NCBI RefSeq assembly: GCF_045999315.1
Contig: NZ_CP174607.1
Location: forward strand, 3,348,001 to 3,412,000
Origin: Peredibacter sp045999315
GTDB taxonomy: Bacteria > Bdellovibrionota > Bacteriovoracia > Bacteriovoracales > Bacteriovoracaceae
DNA length: 64,000 bases
Direction of reading: 5' to 3'
The position numbers were made by a program, and so were the translations under genes. Numbering within the stretch: position 1 is the stretch's first letter; each line of letters opens with the position of its first letter. The notes beneath the pieces were generated by a model. The model did no database searches and was not told where the DNA came from. It saw only the letters and a program-made list of their open reading frames with translations. This document shows, piece by piece, positions 40,956 through 49,716 of this stretch.

Positions 40956-41843
40956 ATGAAATTTTTACTAACTTGGGCCCTCGCTCTCACTACTCTCTCG
41001 GCCCAGGCCCTTACGATCGGCGCTTATAACATCAGAAACTTCGACTATGATGAGCGTTACCGTATCACGACTAACAAGCCGGAACTTGCTGGTATCATCA
41101 AGAACCTAAATGTAGACGTACTAAGCGTTGAAGAGATCCACGACACAGCTAAATGGGACGAGTTCGTTGCGAAGTCTCTTCCAGGCTTCGACACTGAAGT
41201 TACTCGTTGTGGTGGTGACCACGGCCAACGTCTTGGCTTCCTTTATAATAAAAGTACTGTTGAAATGCTTGCTTTCAACGAAGATCTTTCGGTTTCAAAT
41301 CCAGGCGGCCCTGGAACTTGTGACTCTGGTTCACGTCCAATGGCGATCGCCCTTTTCCAAGTTAAGGCCACTAAACAACGTTTCTTCGGTATCACACTTC
41401 ACCTTAAGTCTGGTAACCAAGGTAGCTCGATGATGAAACGTCAAAAACAATACGACATCATCAAGAAGACGATTCAAGAACTTAAATCTAAAACTGGTGT
41501 TCAAGATTTCTACTTCGCTGGTGACCTTAATACGACTGAATACGGTAACAAAGGCGCAGACTTCACTCAACTTTCAAGAGTTGTAAAAGATCTTGGAATG
41601 GTGAACCTTACTGACCGTGTAGGTTGTACTGCTTACTGGTGGGGCGGCACTGATGATGGCGTTGAAAACCCAACAACACTTGACCACGTTATTGCGACTC
41701 CAGGACTAATTAAGGGCCAACCGAAACCACTCGTTTACGGTCACTGTGCTAAAGTTCAGTGCCGTCAGGCACGAGTTCAGGACCTAGGCGTGAGCTACGA
41801 AGGCGTATCTGACCACTGTCCGATTACTGCTACGATTCAATAA
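40956..41843 (+). CDS. Secreted endonuclease/exonuclease/phosphatase-family nuclease
   Basis: A 295-residue exported enzyme; signal peptide MKFLLTWALALTTLSAQA. DNase I-like fold with IGAYNIRNFD (metal Asn), SVEEIHD (metal Glu), TLHLKSG, FYFAGDLNT (Asp/Asn pair), TTLDHVIA and the final SDHCPITA (Asp-His), so all catalytic elements are present. Probably digests extracellular or prey DNA (inference). ATG 40956 has GGAAGG 6-11 bases upstream; the longer reading to 40920 would bury the signal peptide. Codon use leans strongly to CGT, GGT, AAC, GAC and CTT, like fusA and rplS, which suggests high expression. A strong terminator follows. Confidence 0.92.
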   Translation: MKFLLTWALALTTLSAQALTIGAYNIRNFDYDERYRITTNKPELAGIIKNLNVDVLSVEEIHDTAKWDEFVAKSLPGFDTEVTRCGGDHGQRLGFLYNKSTVEMLAFNEDLSVSNPGGPGTCDSGSRPMAIALFQVKATKQRFFGITLHLKSGNQGSSMMKRQKQYDIIKKTIQELKSKTGVQDFYFAGDLNTTEYGNKGADFTQLSRVVKDLGMVNLTDRVGCTAYWWGGTDDGVENPTTLDHVIATPGLIKGQPKPLVYGHCAKVQCRQARVQDLGVSYEGVSDHCPITATIQ

Positions 41844-41851
41844 TTTCTTCC

Positions 41852-41875
41852 AAGGTCCCCTTCCCAGGGGACCTT
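41852..41875 (+). terminator. Terminator of the secreted nuclease gene
   Basis: AAGGTCCCC (41852-41860), loop TTCCCA, GGGGACCTT (41867-41875), nine perfect base pairs 8 bp after the stop, followed by a pyrimidine-rich run. Confidence 0.75.
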
Positions 41876-41906
41876 CTCCTCTCTAGAATAGATGCAGGAG
41901 AACAAA

Positions 41907-42500
41907 ATGAAATACCTAAGCATTGATATTGAGGCCACAGGTCTCGCCGAGAACTGCCAGATCATCGAATTTGCGATGATTCCTTTTGATACCCAGTTCA
42001 TGCGTCTAGAAGATTCTCTTGCTCGCACCATGTACATTCACTGCCCATCTTTTGAAGATCTAAAACCGACTCTGGATCCATGGGTCCGTGAACATAATGA
42101 AAAGATCATCCGTAAAGCACACGCCGAAGGCATGATGCTTTCTGAGTTCAAAGAGTTTTTAAAAAACTACCTCGAGAGCAAAGAAGTGCGCGAGTACTTC
42201 AATAACCAGAAGATCGTCCTGTTTGGTAAATCCATGACAGCAATTGATCTGCCGTTTTTAACTCGTGATCTTGGCTGGGATTTTATGCGTAAATACTTCC
42301 ACCACAGAAACTTGGATCTTTCGGGTGTGGGCTACAGCTTGATTGATCTGGGAATGCTTCCTCAGGGAATGGATTCTGGATCAAATCTCATGAATCACTT
42401 AGGCATGGGCGAAGTGGCACATACTGCTCTAGAGGACGCGAAGAATACTGCGATTATGTATTTGAAGCTTTTGGAAAAATACTCAGCGAAGAAAAACTAG
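41907..42500 (+). CDS. DEDDh-family 3'-5' exonuclease (oligoribonuclease-like)
   Basis: A 197-residue exonuclease. The four acidic residues and the His of the DEDDh group are visible in SIDIEATG (Asp, Glu), AIDLPFLTRDL (Asp) and HTALEDAKNT (His, Asp). Size is close to oligoribonuclease and RNase T. The unusual insertion YFNNQKIVLFGKSMTAIDL precedes motif II. Substrate (nanoRNA, tRNA ends or DNA) cannot be told from sequence. ATG 41907 has CAGGAG upstream. The stop overlaps the stop of the convergent NlpD-like gene by 4 bp. Confidence 0.85.
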   Translation: MKYLSIDIEATGLAENCQIIEFAMIPFDTQFMRLEDSLARTMYIHCPSFEDLKPTLDPWVREHNEKIIRKAHAEGMMLSEFKEFLKNYLESKEVREYFNNQKIVLFGKSMTAIDLPFLTRDLGWDFMRKYFHHRNLDLSGVGYSLIDLGMLPQGMDSGSNLMNHLGMGEVAHTALEDAKNTAIMYLKLLEKYSAKKN

Positions 42501-43147
42501 TCTTCCTTCTTTGATAAATACTGGGCCGGATTTCTCACACGATCTTTTACACGAATTTCAAAGTGAAGATGCGGTCCAGTTGAGCGTCCAGTGTTACCGA
42601 TTTCAGCAATCACTTGTCCACGCTCTACTCTTTCACCTTTATCCACTTTGTTTTTACGGTTGTGAGCATACACAGTGAAGATATCATCTCCATGGGCCAC
42701 AACAATCATGTTACCGTAACCGCGAATGCCATTATCCGAATAGATCACCACACCGGTGTCGACTGCCACGATGGGAGTGCCACTTGGTGCCGGGATGTCG
42801 ATGCCGTCATGGTGCTTGCGACCACGAGGTCCGAACTGAGAAGAAATTTTATAGAAATGCGGAACTGGCCACAGAAAACGACCTGTACCAAGGCTACCGT
42901 AATCTTCAATAACGTAGGTGTCTCTTAGGAAGTAAGCTATTCCCACCTTCGATGGGATAAAGATCCATTCTCTTTGAAAATTTTTATCCGGGTTAGCGGC
43001 CTTAAGATCATCTACGCTTACACCGTAGGTCTTCGCCACTTTCTTCACGTGCGAAGGCTGTTCAACGTACACATACTGGCCACTTTTCATGCTCGAGCAT
43101 GAAAATAGCGTTACCAGAATTAATATATTAAGCAGAAAATTTAGCAT
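42497..43147 (-). CDS. NlpD-like lipoprotein: LysM plus M23 peptidase domain
   Basis: A 216-residue lipoprotein (lipobox LFSC, Cys17). A LysM-type peptidoglycan-binding part (about 27-66, VKKVAKTYGVSVDDLKAANP) precedes an M23 domain with the zinc ligands intact: His113 and Asp117 in HHDGIDIP, His162 and His193/His195 in GPHLHFE. Escherichia NlpD has lost these ligands and only activates amidases, so this protein may be an active endopeptidase. It overlaps surE by 20 bp; surE-nlpD neighbourhood is well known in Proteobacteria. Last gene of the accD operon. Confidence 0.9.
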   Translation of the reverse strand: MLNFLLNILILVTLFSCSSMKSGQYVYVEQPSHVKKVAKTYGVSVDDLKAANPDKNFQREWIFIPSKVGIAYFLRDTYVIEDYGSLGTGRFLWPVPHFYKISSQFGPRGRKHHDGIDIPAPSGTPIVAVDTGVVIYSDNGIRGYGNMIVVAHGDDIFTVYAHNRKNKVDKGERVERGQVIAEIGNTGRSTGPHLHFEIRVKDRVRNPAQYLSKKED

Positions 43148-43904
43148 TTAATTTCTCTATACACTGGCCCAGACCACTATAGTCTCGAGGGATCCGGTCA
43201 ATCAAAACGTGCGGAGTTATTGCGACGTATCCATCCATCACTGCTTGGCAGTCAGATTCGATATTTGCCGCGAATCCTTCATAAACTCCGGCGATCCAAA
43301 AATATTCACGATTCCTAGCGTCCATTCTAGCATGAATTTCCTCAGAATAGCGCCTAAAACCTATTTCTGAAAGCTTACAACCTTTGATTTCTGCTAAATC
43401 GAGATTTGGAACGTTAATATTGATAAGAGTTTTTGGAGGACAGTGCTTATGTAGTCCGGCCTCAAGGCACATGCGAATGATCTTCGCAGCAGTGTGATAA
43501 CGATGTTCTTCATTCACAGCATTGAACACTAAGCTTACAGCAATGGCCGGAACATCATGAAACGCGGCCTCTCTAGCAGCGGCGATGGTGCCTGAATAGT
43601 AAAGGTCCTGTCCAAGGTTGGCCCCACGATTGATTCCTGAGATCACCACCTCCGGACGATTGTGTTTCATCACGTGACCGAGTCCCATCAGCACACAGTC
43701 CGCGGGAAAACCGGAGCAACCATAAATATTCGGACGAATTTTTTCTAAACGCAGGGGCTTATCAAGACTAAGGGAATGGCCAGTGGTTGAACGCTCCTCC
43801 AAAGGAGCAATCATGGTCGTTTGATAGTGGCCAGAGAGTTCATCATATAAACTGTTAATACCGGGAGCGTGAACGCCATCATCATTGGCGAGAAGAATGT
43901 TCAT
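43128..43904 (-). CDS. surE: 5'-nucleotidase SurE
   Basis: Metal-dependent nucleoside 5'-monophosphatase linked to stationary-phase survival. The 258 residues begin MNILLANDDGVHAPGI, with the metal-binding Asp-Asp, and contain SGINRGANLGQDLYYSGTIAAAREA, split over the family signature with the metal Asn and Ser. Overlaps the upstream TrpF-like gene by 23 bp and the downstream NlpD-like gene by 20 bp, tight packing that implies coupled translation. Confidence 0.96.
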   Translation of the reverse strand: MNILLANDDGVHAPGINSLYDELSGHYQTTMIAPLEERSTTGHSLSLDKPLRLEKIRPNIYGCSGFPADCVLMGLGHVMKHNRPEVVISGINRGANLGQDLYYSGTIAAAREAAFHDVPAIAVSLVFNAVNEEHRYHTAAKIIRMCLEAGLHKHCPPKTLININVPNLDLAEIKGCKLSEIGFRRYSEEIHARMDARNREYFWIAGVYEGFAANIESDCQAVMDGYVAITPHVLIDRIPRDYSGLGQCIEKLNAKFSA

Positions 43905-44505
43905 GAAGCTTACTCCAAATGTTCATCTTTTTTAATTTCTCTTGATCCACTTTGCGATATCCGGTCTCGATCTCATTGGTGAGATCCAGACTAAGATTCA
44001 CATGGGGACCCAGATCCAGGCGACTTGCCTCTTCGAAACTATCGGCATGAACAAAGACGTTTAAGTTTCGATACTGAGTCAGGTTCCACAACGTAGAATT
44101 GTTCTGATAGTGATGTTGCCACTTCACTGGTAGAAGCACACCTCGACAAAACTCAGTATTCAAAATTCCTGTCCAGTCCCCTTCCGGATGAAACATCCAG
44201 ATATAGGGAAGACCTAGTCTTTGGTAAAAGTCGACAGACTGTCGGTCCCGAAAAACCAGGGTAAATTTAAACGGTTCGTTTTTTAGCAAACTGATAAATG
44301 AAAGAATCGTCTCAGGTCGATCATTTTCAAAGGTCAAATAGACTTCTTCGGATTGAATGCTTTTCAGCAAAACCTGCAATTGATGGAAAGGCACAAGATT
44401 GGGACTTCTTCCTCGAAGATCGAAGGCAAAATCACAAGGCACCTTAGACTTCACAGTCTCCAGGGTCTTTTGATCATAAATGCCGTGAACAAGAAGGCGG
44501 GTCAT
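43882..44505 (-). CDS. Divergent TrpF-like barrel protein (tentative)
   Basis: A 207-residue soluble protein. The start RLLVHGIYDQKTLETV, the later DFAFDLRGRSPN and the end LSLDLTNEIETGYRKVDQEKLKKM follow the order of phosphoribosylanthranilate isomerase (VKICGI..., GF.F...SPR, lDssSGvE..pGxKDxxki), but the catalytic Cys and most signature residues are changed. It sits directly after a glutamine amidotransferase of the TrpG/PabA type, which fits a TrpF origin. I infer a TIM-barrel relative with changed or lost activity; a non-enzymatic role is possible. Confidence 0.6.
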   Translation of the reverse strand: MTRLLVHGIYDQKTLETVKSKVPCDFAFDLRGRSPNLVPFHQLQVLLKSIQSEEVYLTFENDRPETILSFISLLKNEPFKFTLVFRDRQSVDFYQRLGLPYIWMFHPEGDWTGILNTEFCRGVLLPVKWQHHYQNNSTLWNLTQYRNLNVFVHADSFEEASRLDLGPHVNLSLDLTNEIETGYRKVDQEKLKKMNIWSKLHEHSSRQ

Positions 44506-44512
44506 CTAAGAA

Positions 44513-45076
44513 TTATACAAGATCCCGGTAAACGGGTCTCATAAACTCAGTTCGGAAACTTGTTCCTATGGATTCCGGATGAAACTGATAGGTTAATATG
44601 TGAGGCCCTCGGGTGATAAGAATCTCATCGTTTTGAATAAAATTCGTCAAATAAGGATTTCTGAGACTCGCCTGGCCCATAACTGCTAGAGAATTATAGC
44701 GTTGGACGAAGACCTCTTTCTGAATGCCCAACCACTCCCGCCACTCTGAAGTGAGATCCAGCCTGACTTTCTGTCCATGGAGTGGTTCTTTAGAGCGGAC
44801 CACATCCTCACCTTGCAGACGCCAGAAAATCTGATGCCCTAAGCACACACCAAAAAAAGGAGATTTTTTATTCAACCAATTTTGAATTAAAGGAAAGAGC
44901 TGTTGATAATCATCAGGATGACCGGGCCCGGGTCCCAAAACCAAGAGTCCACTTTCGGGAAGAGTTTCGAAGTCTTTCCAATTAATGACCTTCACATCAA
45001 AACCGATCCCGGTCAGCTCTTGCACGACATTGAATGAGAAACTGTCTTCAAAATCAATGAAGGTCGCTTTCTTCAC
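44513..45076 (-). CDS. Class I glutamine amidotransferase (TrpG/PabA type)
   Basis: A 187-residue glutaminase subunit that would supply ammonia to a chorismate-using partner. The triad is visible: Cys78 in FFGVCLGHQ, His166 and Glu168 in YQFHPES; the LGPGPGHPDD loop is also typical. The oxyanion and PGP signatures match anthranilate or aminodeoxychorismate synthase small subunits. The TrpE/PabB partner is not adjacent. The start overlaps the lptD stop by 4 bp. Folate (PabA) is favoured by the folC gene in the same operon, but this is inference. Confidence 0.9.
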   Translation of the reverse strand: MKKATFIDFEDSFSFNVVQELTGIGFDVKVINWKDFETLPESGLLVLGPGPGHPDDYQQLFPLIQNWLNKKSPFFGVCLGHQIFWRLQGEDVVRSKEPLHGQKVRLDLTSEWREWLGIQKEVFVQRYNSLAVMGQASLRNPYLTNFIQNDEILITRGPHILTYQFHPESIGTSFRTEFMRPVYRDLV

Positions 45077-47541
45077 AGGCGCTTCACTCCGAAATAATCA
45101 TTTCGGTAGCGGTCGAAGTTATCATCGCCGAAGTTAAAGATGATGTTGAATGAATAACGATTATCCACAAGACTTTCGCGGTAGTTTAAGTTCAGAATCC
45201 AGCAGTTGTTATGAGGCATGATATCCAATGAATAAACAGTACGGATGTCTTTTTTCGCCTCTAAGTCGATGTCTTTTACCATCGCCAGACCCAAAGTATC
45301 GGTAGGACGAATCTGTCCACCAAAGTTCAACGTATTTAGATTGGTAGAAGCAAACGAGTTATAGTTATAGTTCGCGAAAATATTCAGGTACTCAAATCTT
45401 CGCGTGAGGTTCAAGTTGAAGATATTTTGGTTCTCATAATGGAAATAATACTCTGACAAGTTCACGTTCCAGCGAGCGCCGGTGTAACCAGTAAGAATCG
45501 CAAGTCGAGTCAGCTTCTGACGGAAGTCTTCAGCGTCTTGCTCATTTAAGAGATAACCTTGAGAAACATTGAAATGGCCAATCTTGGTGTAGCTAAAATT
45601 ATCACGAAGATACTTATCATCGTCCAGATAGTTAAAGTTCTTCGGAGATTTACGAGTAAGACTATTGTTCCATTGGAACTCTAATGTATTTTCTGGTGGA
45701 ACTAACGTTCTCGTGGCACTGGCACCGAAGAGATATTCTTGAGAGCGAAGAGAATCTTCGTAATCAAAGAAGGCCGACTGATTTGTCTTAATATCACTGA
45801 TGAATTTTTTGTTACCATATTCATTCTGCGAGGTAATGAAATGGTGAACGAACTTAAATTCCTGAGAGTGACGGTAACTGCTACGGCTTTGAACCAAATA
45901 GTCTTTGGTATAGGCCGGTTCAAACTCTGGTAAATCACCGACGAGGCGATTTTTCTTTTCAGTTTTTTGAATCGGTGAAAGACCTTGTTCGCGACGTTCG
46001 CGAAGTTTTTTGAGCTGCTCTTCTGAAACATATTTCAGAGGAACTTTTTCTTCGTAAGCGAGACCAAAAATTCGATCCATCGAAAAACCGATTTCGGTCT
46101 TCATGAGACCCGCGTTCTTACCGGCATGGTCCTGAGTAGGATCATCAAATCGGTAGGCCTGCTGATCAAAAGTATAACGAGTTTTAAGACTTACCGGTCC
46201 CCAGTTCAGCAAGTGCCACATGACATAGGGTTGAACCGACAGGCGATCCGCGTTTCGCAGGAAATCCGCTTCATTTTCATGGACCTGACGAAAGCGCGAG
46301 AACGATCCATCCGCCCCCACTGCGATATGCTGGAACAGTGGAGTTCTTGATTGAAGAACTGAATACGGAGTCGTGTTAAACGACAATCTCGGCATGGTCT
46401 GAACGTAAGAGCGATCAAAAACCACCGGATCATCAAAAAGTTCGTTTCTTAAATAATCGGCCTCTGCACCAAGAGAGAACATTTCCTGGCGCCAATTAAG
46501 AAAACCATTCAACCCAAAATCAGAACTGATGGTTCTTAAATCCGTAAACTGTGGGTTGTCACGAACCATATCTAGATCGCGCAGTCCTGTATATCGAACG
46601 TGAGAATTTAAATCAGGACTCCAAAACTGGTGAGATTCAAATTCACCAAAGTAACGGAAGAAGGTCTCACCCGACTCTCCCTTGTTACTTTCGCCTGGCT
46701 GATAAATCGTATCGTTCACCAGTCGAGTATTGAATTCCGCCCAGCTCATTTCACTGAAGCGTTGGCGATACTGAAGATCTCCCCCGTAACCACGTTTTGC
46801 CCAGAAGGTCGGACTGATCGTGGCGTCTTTGTGATCATCAATGGCCCAGAAAACAGGTTGCTCGAATGAAAGACCTTCACCGGTACGACTTGAAACACGC
46901 GGAACAAGAAGACCGGTTTTTCTCTTCGTAAGAATGGGAAGAACGATATAAGGAATATAAAGAACGTTCACACCCTTGATCTTATAGAGACCGTGATTAA
47001 TCTGAACGTACTTGCCCACTTTAAGGCGAATATTTTTTCCATAGATCGACCAAGATTCTGCGCAGTCTTTACAGGTGGTGAACTCGGCCTCTTTTGCCAC
47101 GTATTCATCTTCCGACACACGAATAAGTTCATTGGCCACGAGATTAAAATCTGAAGTGAGAATACGGGCGTTCTTAATATGGGCCGCACCAGTGGTGATG
47201 TTGTAGTCCACACGAGAACCGTACAACGTCATCATCTGAGTAATGACTCGCACGTTTCCTTCGATCTTCACCATCATGTCTTCTTGATTCAAAGACGCGA
47301 GTTCACCATACACCGTATCTTTCTGGCTGATGATCACAACGTTACCAACTGCCTCAAAGTAGCGGCCTTGGTTTTTACGATAAGCTTTATCTGAGAAAAT
47401 GGAGAGCTTGTCCCCTAACTGAAATTGCGGATTATCGGCCGCGAAGGAAAGACTGCAGATGGCCCATAAAATAATAAGAGCCAGTGACCAGCACCCTCTT
47501 TTGGTTCCATCCTTGAACGTATGATTTAATATCTTCAACAA
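45073..47541 (-). CDS. lptD: LPS-assembly outer-membrane protein LptD
   Basis: Outer-membrane barrel that places lipopolysaccharide in the outer leaflet. Signal sequence CWSLALIILWAICSLSFA, then an OstA/LptA-like jellyroll (about 40-150, FEAVGNVVIISQKDTVYGE), the Cys pair TTCKDCAESW, the conserved INHGLYKIKGVNVLYIPYI and TGLLVPR, and a long beta-barrel ending near YRNDYFGVKRL. At 822 residues it is of normal size. The TTG start at 47541 lies 110 bp inside folC, with GAAGG upstream; the signal peptide leaves no later in-frame option. LptD proves a classical LPS outer membrane. Confidence 0.93.
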   Translation of the reverse strand: MLKILNHTFKDGTKRGCWSLALIILWAICSLSFAADNPQFQLGDKLSIFSDKAYRKNQGRYFEAVGNVVIISQKDTVYGELASLNQEDMMVKIEGNVRVITQMMTLYGSRVDYNITTGAAHIKNARILTSDFNLVANELIRVSEDEYVAKEAEFTTCKDCAESWSIYGKNIRLKVGKYVQINHGLYKIKGVNVLYIPYIVLPILTKRKTGLLVPRVSSRTGEGLSFEQPVFWAIDDHKDATISPTFWAKRGYGGDLQYRQRFSEMSWAEFNTRLVNDTIYQPGESNKGESGETFFRYFGEFESHQFWSPDLNSHVRYTGLRDLDMVRDNPQFTDLRTISSDFGLNGFLNWRQEMFSLGAEADYLRNELFDDPVVFDRSYVQTMPRLSFNTTPYSVLQSRTPLFQHIAVGADGSFSRFRQVHENEADFLRNADRLSVQPYVMWHLLNWGPVSLKTRYTFDQQAYRFDDPTQDHAGKNAGLMKTEIGFSMDRIFGLAYEEKVPLKYVSEEQLKKLRERREQGLSPIQKTEKKNRLVGDLPEFEPAYTKDYLVQSRSSYRHSQEFKFVHHFITSQNEYGNKKFISDIKTNQSAFFDYEDSLRSQEYLFGASATRTLVPPENTLEFQWNNSLTRKSPKNFNYLDDDKYLRDNFSYTKIGHFNVSQGYLLNEQDAEDFRQKLTRLAILTGYTGARWNVNLSEYYFHYENQNIFNLNLTRRFEYLNIFANYNYNSFASTNLNTLNFGGQIRPTDTLGLAMVKDIDLEAKKDIRTVYSLDIMPHNNCWILNLNYRESLVDNRYSFNIIFNFGDDNFDRYRNDYFGVKRL

Positions 47542-48610
47542 ATTCTAATCCTTCCAGCGTACCCAGACCCTCGATGACTTCTTTTTTGGCCGCTTTAGGA
47601 TGTGGGAAAATTGTCAGAACAATTTTTCCGAGTCCCGAGGCCTTAAGCATTTTCAGCATCGCTTTTAGATCGGCGGTGTTTCTATCCGAGAAAGCGACGA
47701 TCACAGAGTCAAATGGGGGCTTAGAAAAATTATAATTCCCCGACTGTAAAAATTGAATAAGTTTTCTCATTCCATCGACATTATGAGAGCCAAAAAACAT
47801 CCACTCATTCGCGTCTCTAAAAATTTCTCCTCGGTGCTCGAGAGGTGCGGGCATTTGATGCCAATCTTCCACTCTAAAGACACGGTTGGTGAGATAACAA
47901 AATGCTGCAGTGGCCAAGAGATAATTTCGAAGAGAAAACTCATAGCTTGGAACGTTCACGAGAGTTTCCATGTCCACCATGGCCGCCCCTATGCGAGAGA
48001 CGATCTTGCGAGAGCGATCCCGGAGATATTTGAGATGCACAAAGCTCATGAGTGTGCTCTTGGCGCGAAGAGTACCAAGTTTCTCCTCTAGGATCTGATC
48101 GTAACGGCGGCCCAAAATTTCCTGATGATCACGGGATATAGAAGGCAGAAGAACCAGATCTGCATCAAAAACATTCACTGCATCGAGCTTTCCACCAAGA
48201 CCCACTTCTAAAAGAAGATATTCAGGAGGATTTTCTGAGGCCCAGGTGCAAAAAACAAAAAATAAGAACTCATAGAAAGAAAGTTCGTACTTTTCTTTCA
48301 ACACGGTCTCATGACAGCGATCAATAATGTTTTGCAATTCTTCGAGGGAAATCTCTCCTTTCTCACTTCGAAAACGTTCAGTGATGCGTTCAATGTGAGG
48401 AGAGGTCCAGGTAAAATGCGAGTGATCTCTCAGAAGATCAGATAAACGAAGAGTGGTCTCCCCTTTACCATTGGTTCCTGCGATGATCACAATTTTCGTA
48501 TTTTTAAATTTCGGAAGAAGCGGAGCAAGTGCTCTTTTAATTCTCTCGAGACCGGGTCGCATTTGCTCCTGTCCGTAAGTAGACAGGAGCCAATGAACGA
48601 TATCTTGCAT
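47432..48610 (-). CDS. folC: Folylpolyglutamate/dihydrofolate synthase
   Basis: Mur-ligase-fold ATPase adding glutamate to folates, possibly also making dihydrofolate. The P-loop AGTNGKGETT, SPHIERITERF, the SFYEFLFF segment, LLEVGLGGKLDAVN and the C-terminal VTGSYYFMG are the FolC signatures; 392 residues is a little short of the usual 420. It follows accD by 5 bp, the standard accD-folC order. The last 110 bp also encode the lptD start in another frame. Confidence 0.92.
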   Translation of the reverse strand: MQDIVHWLLSTYGQEQMRPGLERIKRALAPLLPKFKNTKIVIIAGTNGKGETTLRLSDLLRDHSHFTWTSPHIERITERFRSEKGEISLEELQNIIDRCHETVLKEKYELSFYEFLFFVFCTWASENPPEYLLLEVGLGGKLDAVNVFDADLVLLPSISRDHQEILGRRYDQILEEKLGTLRAKSTLMSFVHLKYLRDRSRKIVSRIGAAMVDMETLVNVPSYEFSLRNYLLATAAFCYLTNRVFRVEDWHQMPAPLEHRGEIFRDANEWMFFGSHNVDGMRKLIQFLQSGNYNFSKPPFDSVIVAFSDRNTADLKAMLKMLKASGLGKIVLTIFPHPKAAKKEVIEGLGTLEGLEFVEDIKSYVQGWNQKRVLVTGSYYFMGHLQSFLRGR

Positions 48611-48615
48611 AGAAA

Positions 48616-49464
48616 TTATGGGGTGAACATTTTCACAAAAAAGCTTAGTTCCTTCTTCAGGTCTTTTCTGTGAATGATACGATCAATGAACCCGTGATCA
48701 CGTAAGAACTCAGAACGCTGGAAGCCCTCTGGAAGTGTCTGACGGATTGATTGTTCAATTACGCGTGGACCGGCAAAACCGATAAGCGCTTTTGGTTCAG
48801 CGATGTTGATGTCCCCAAGCATAGAAAAACTTGCGGCCACACCACCAGTCGTAGGATCCGTCAGCATTGAAATATAAGGAATGCCTGCAGACTTAAGACG
48901 AGCACGTGATGCTGATGTCTTCGCCATCTGCATAAGAGAGAGAATCCCTTCCTGCATACGAGCACCACCAGAACATGAAACCACGATCACTGGAATTTTC
49001 TTCTCAAAACCAATGTCCATAGCAAGGGCCACTTTCTCCCCTGTTACGACACCCATTGAACCACCCATGAAACGGAAATCCATTACTGCTAGAGCAACTG
49101 GTTTGCCGTCGATTGTGGCCGTACCACATACAGTTGTGTCTTTAAGACCAGTTGTCTTAATCGCGGCCTGAAGGCGTTGAACGTAAGGCATCTTGTCCTG
49201 GAACTGAAGTGGGTTATTTGAAATAAGATCCGGAGAAATTTCTTCGAAGCTATTTTCATCAGTCATAACGGCGATACGCTCGTATGCTGAAATACGGTAG
49301 TGATAATCACACAGCGGACAAACGTTCAGGTTTTCTTCAAGTTTATCTGTCTGGAGAATCTCTCCGCATTGATTACATTTTTTCCAAAGACCTACCGGAG
49401 TATTTGAGGCGATCTTTTTTACGTTCTTTAACTTTGGGTTTTTGACCTGATGAAACCAGCCCAT
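48616..49464 (-). CDS. accD: Acetyl-CoA carboxylase carboxyltransferase subunit beta
   Basis: Beta half of the carboxyltransferase that makes malonyl-CoA for fatty acid synthesis; partner AccA is encoded elsewhere. The 282 residues begin with the zinc ribbon (CNQC ... CPLC), then the crotonase-like core with GGSMGVVTGEKVALAMD, SCSGGARMQEG, YISMLTDPTTGGVAASF and GFAGPRVIEQ. Length and motifs are normal. First gene of the minus-strand run through folC and lptD to the NlpD-like gene, so fatty-acid, folate and LPS functions share a transcript. Confidence 0.97.
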   Translation of the reverse strand: MGWFHQVKNPKLKNVKKIASNTPVGLWKKCNQCGEILQTDKLEENLNVCPLCDYHYRISAYERIAVMTDENSFEEISPDLISNNPLQFQDKMPYVQRLQAAIKTTGLKDTTVCGTATIDGKPVALAVMDFRFMGGSMGVVTGEKVALAMDIGFEKKIPVIVVSCSGGARMQEGILSLMQMAKTSASRARLKSAGIPYISMLTDPTTGGVAASFSMLGDINIAEPKALIGFAGPRVIEQSIRQTLPEGFQRSEFLRDHGFIDRIIHRKDLKKELSFFVKMFTP

Positions 49465-49716
49465 GGATCCCTTCCTTCTAAAATTTTAAGAAACCCAATA
49501 TTAGAATGGGACGAACCCCTTTGAGAAGGAAAATGCCAGCATCTGTTGGCGTAAAATCAAAGAAATAGACGTTTTTTTGTCCTGCTGACCCCTCTAAGTC
49601 GCTAAAATTACGCACAATCCCAAAGTGTGGCCCTAGAAATGAGGGTCAAGAAACGAACCTCAGCTATTCTATTAAGAAGATCCGAAAAATTCCGAAGAGA
49701 CCATTAAGGTAGGATT

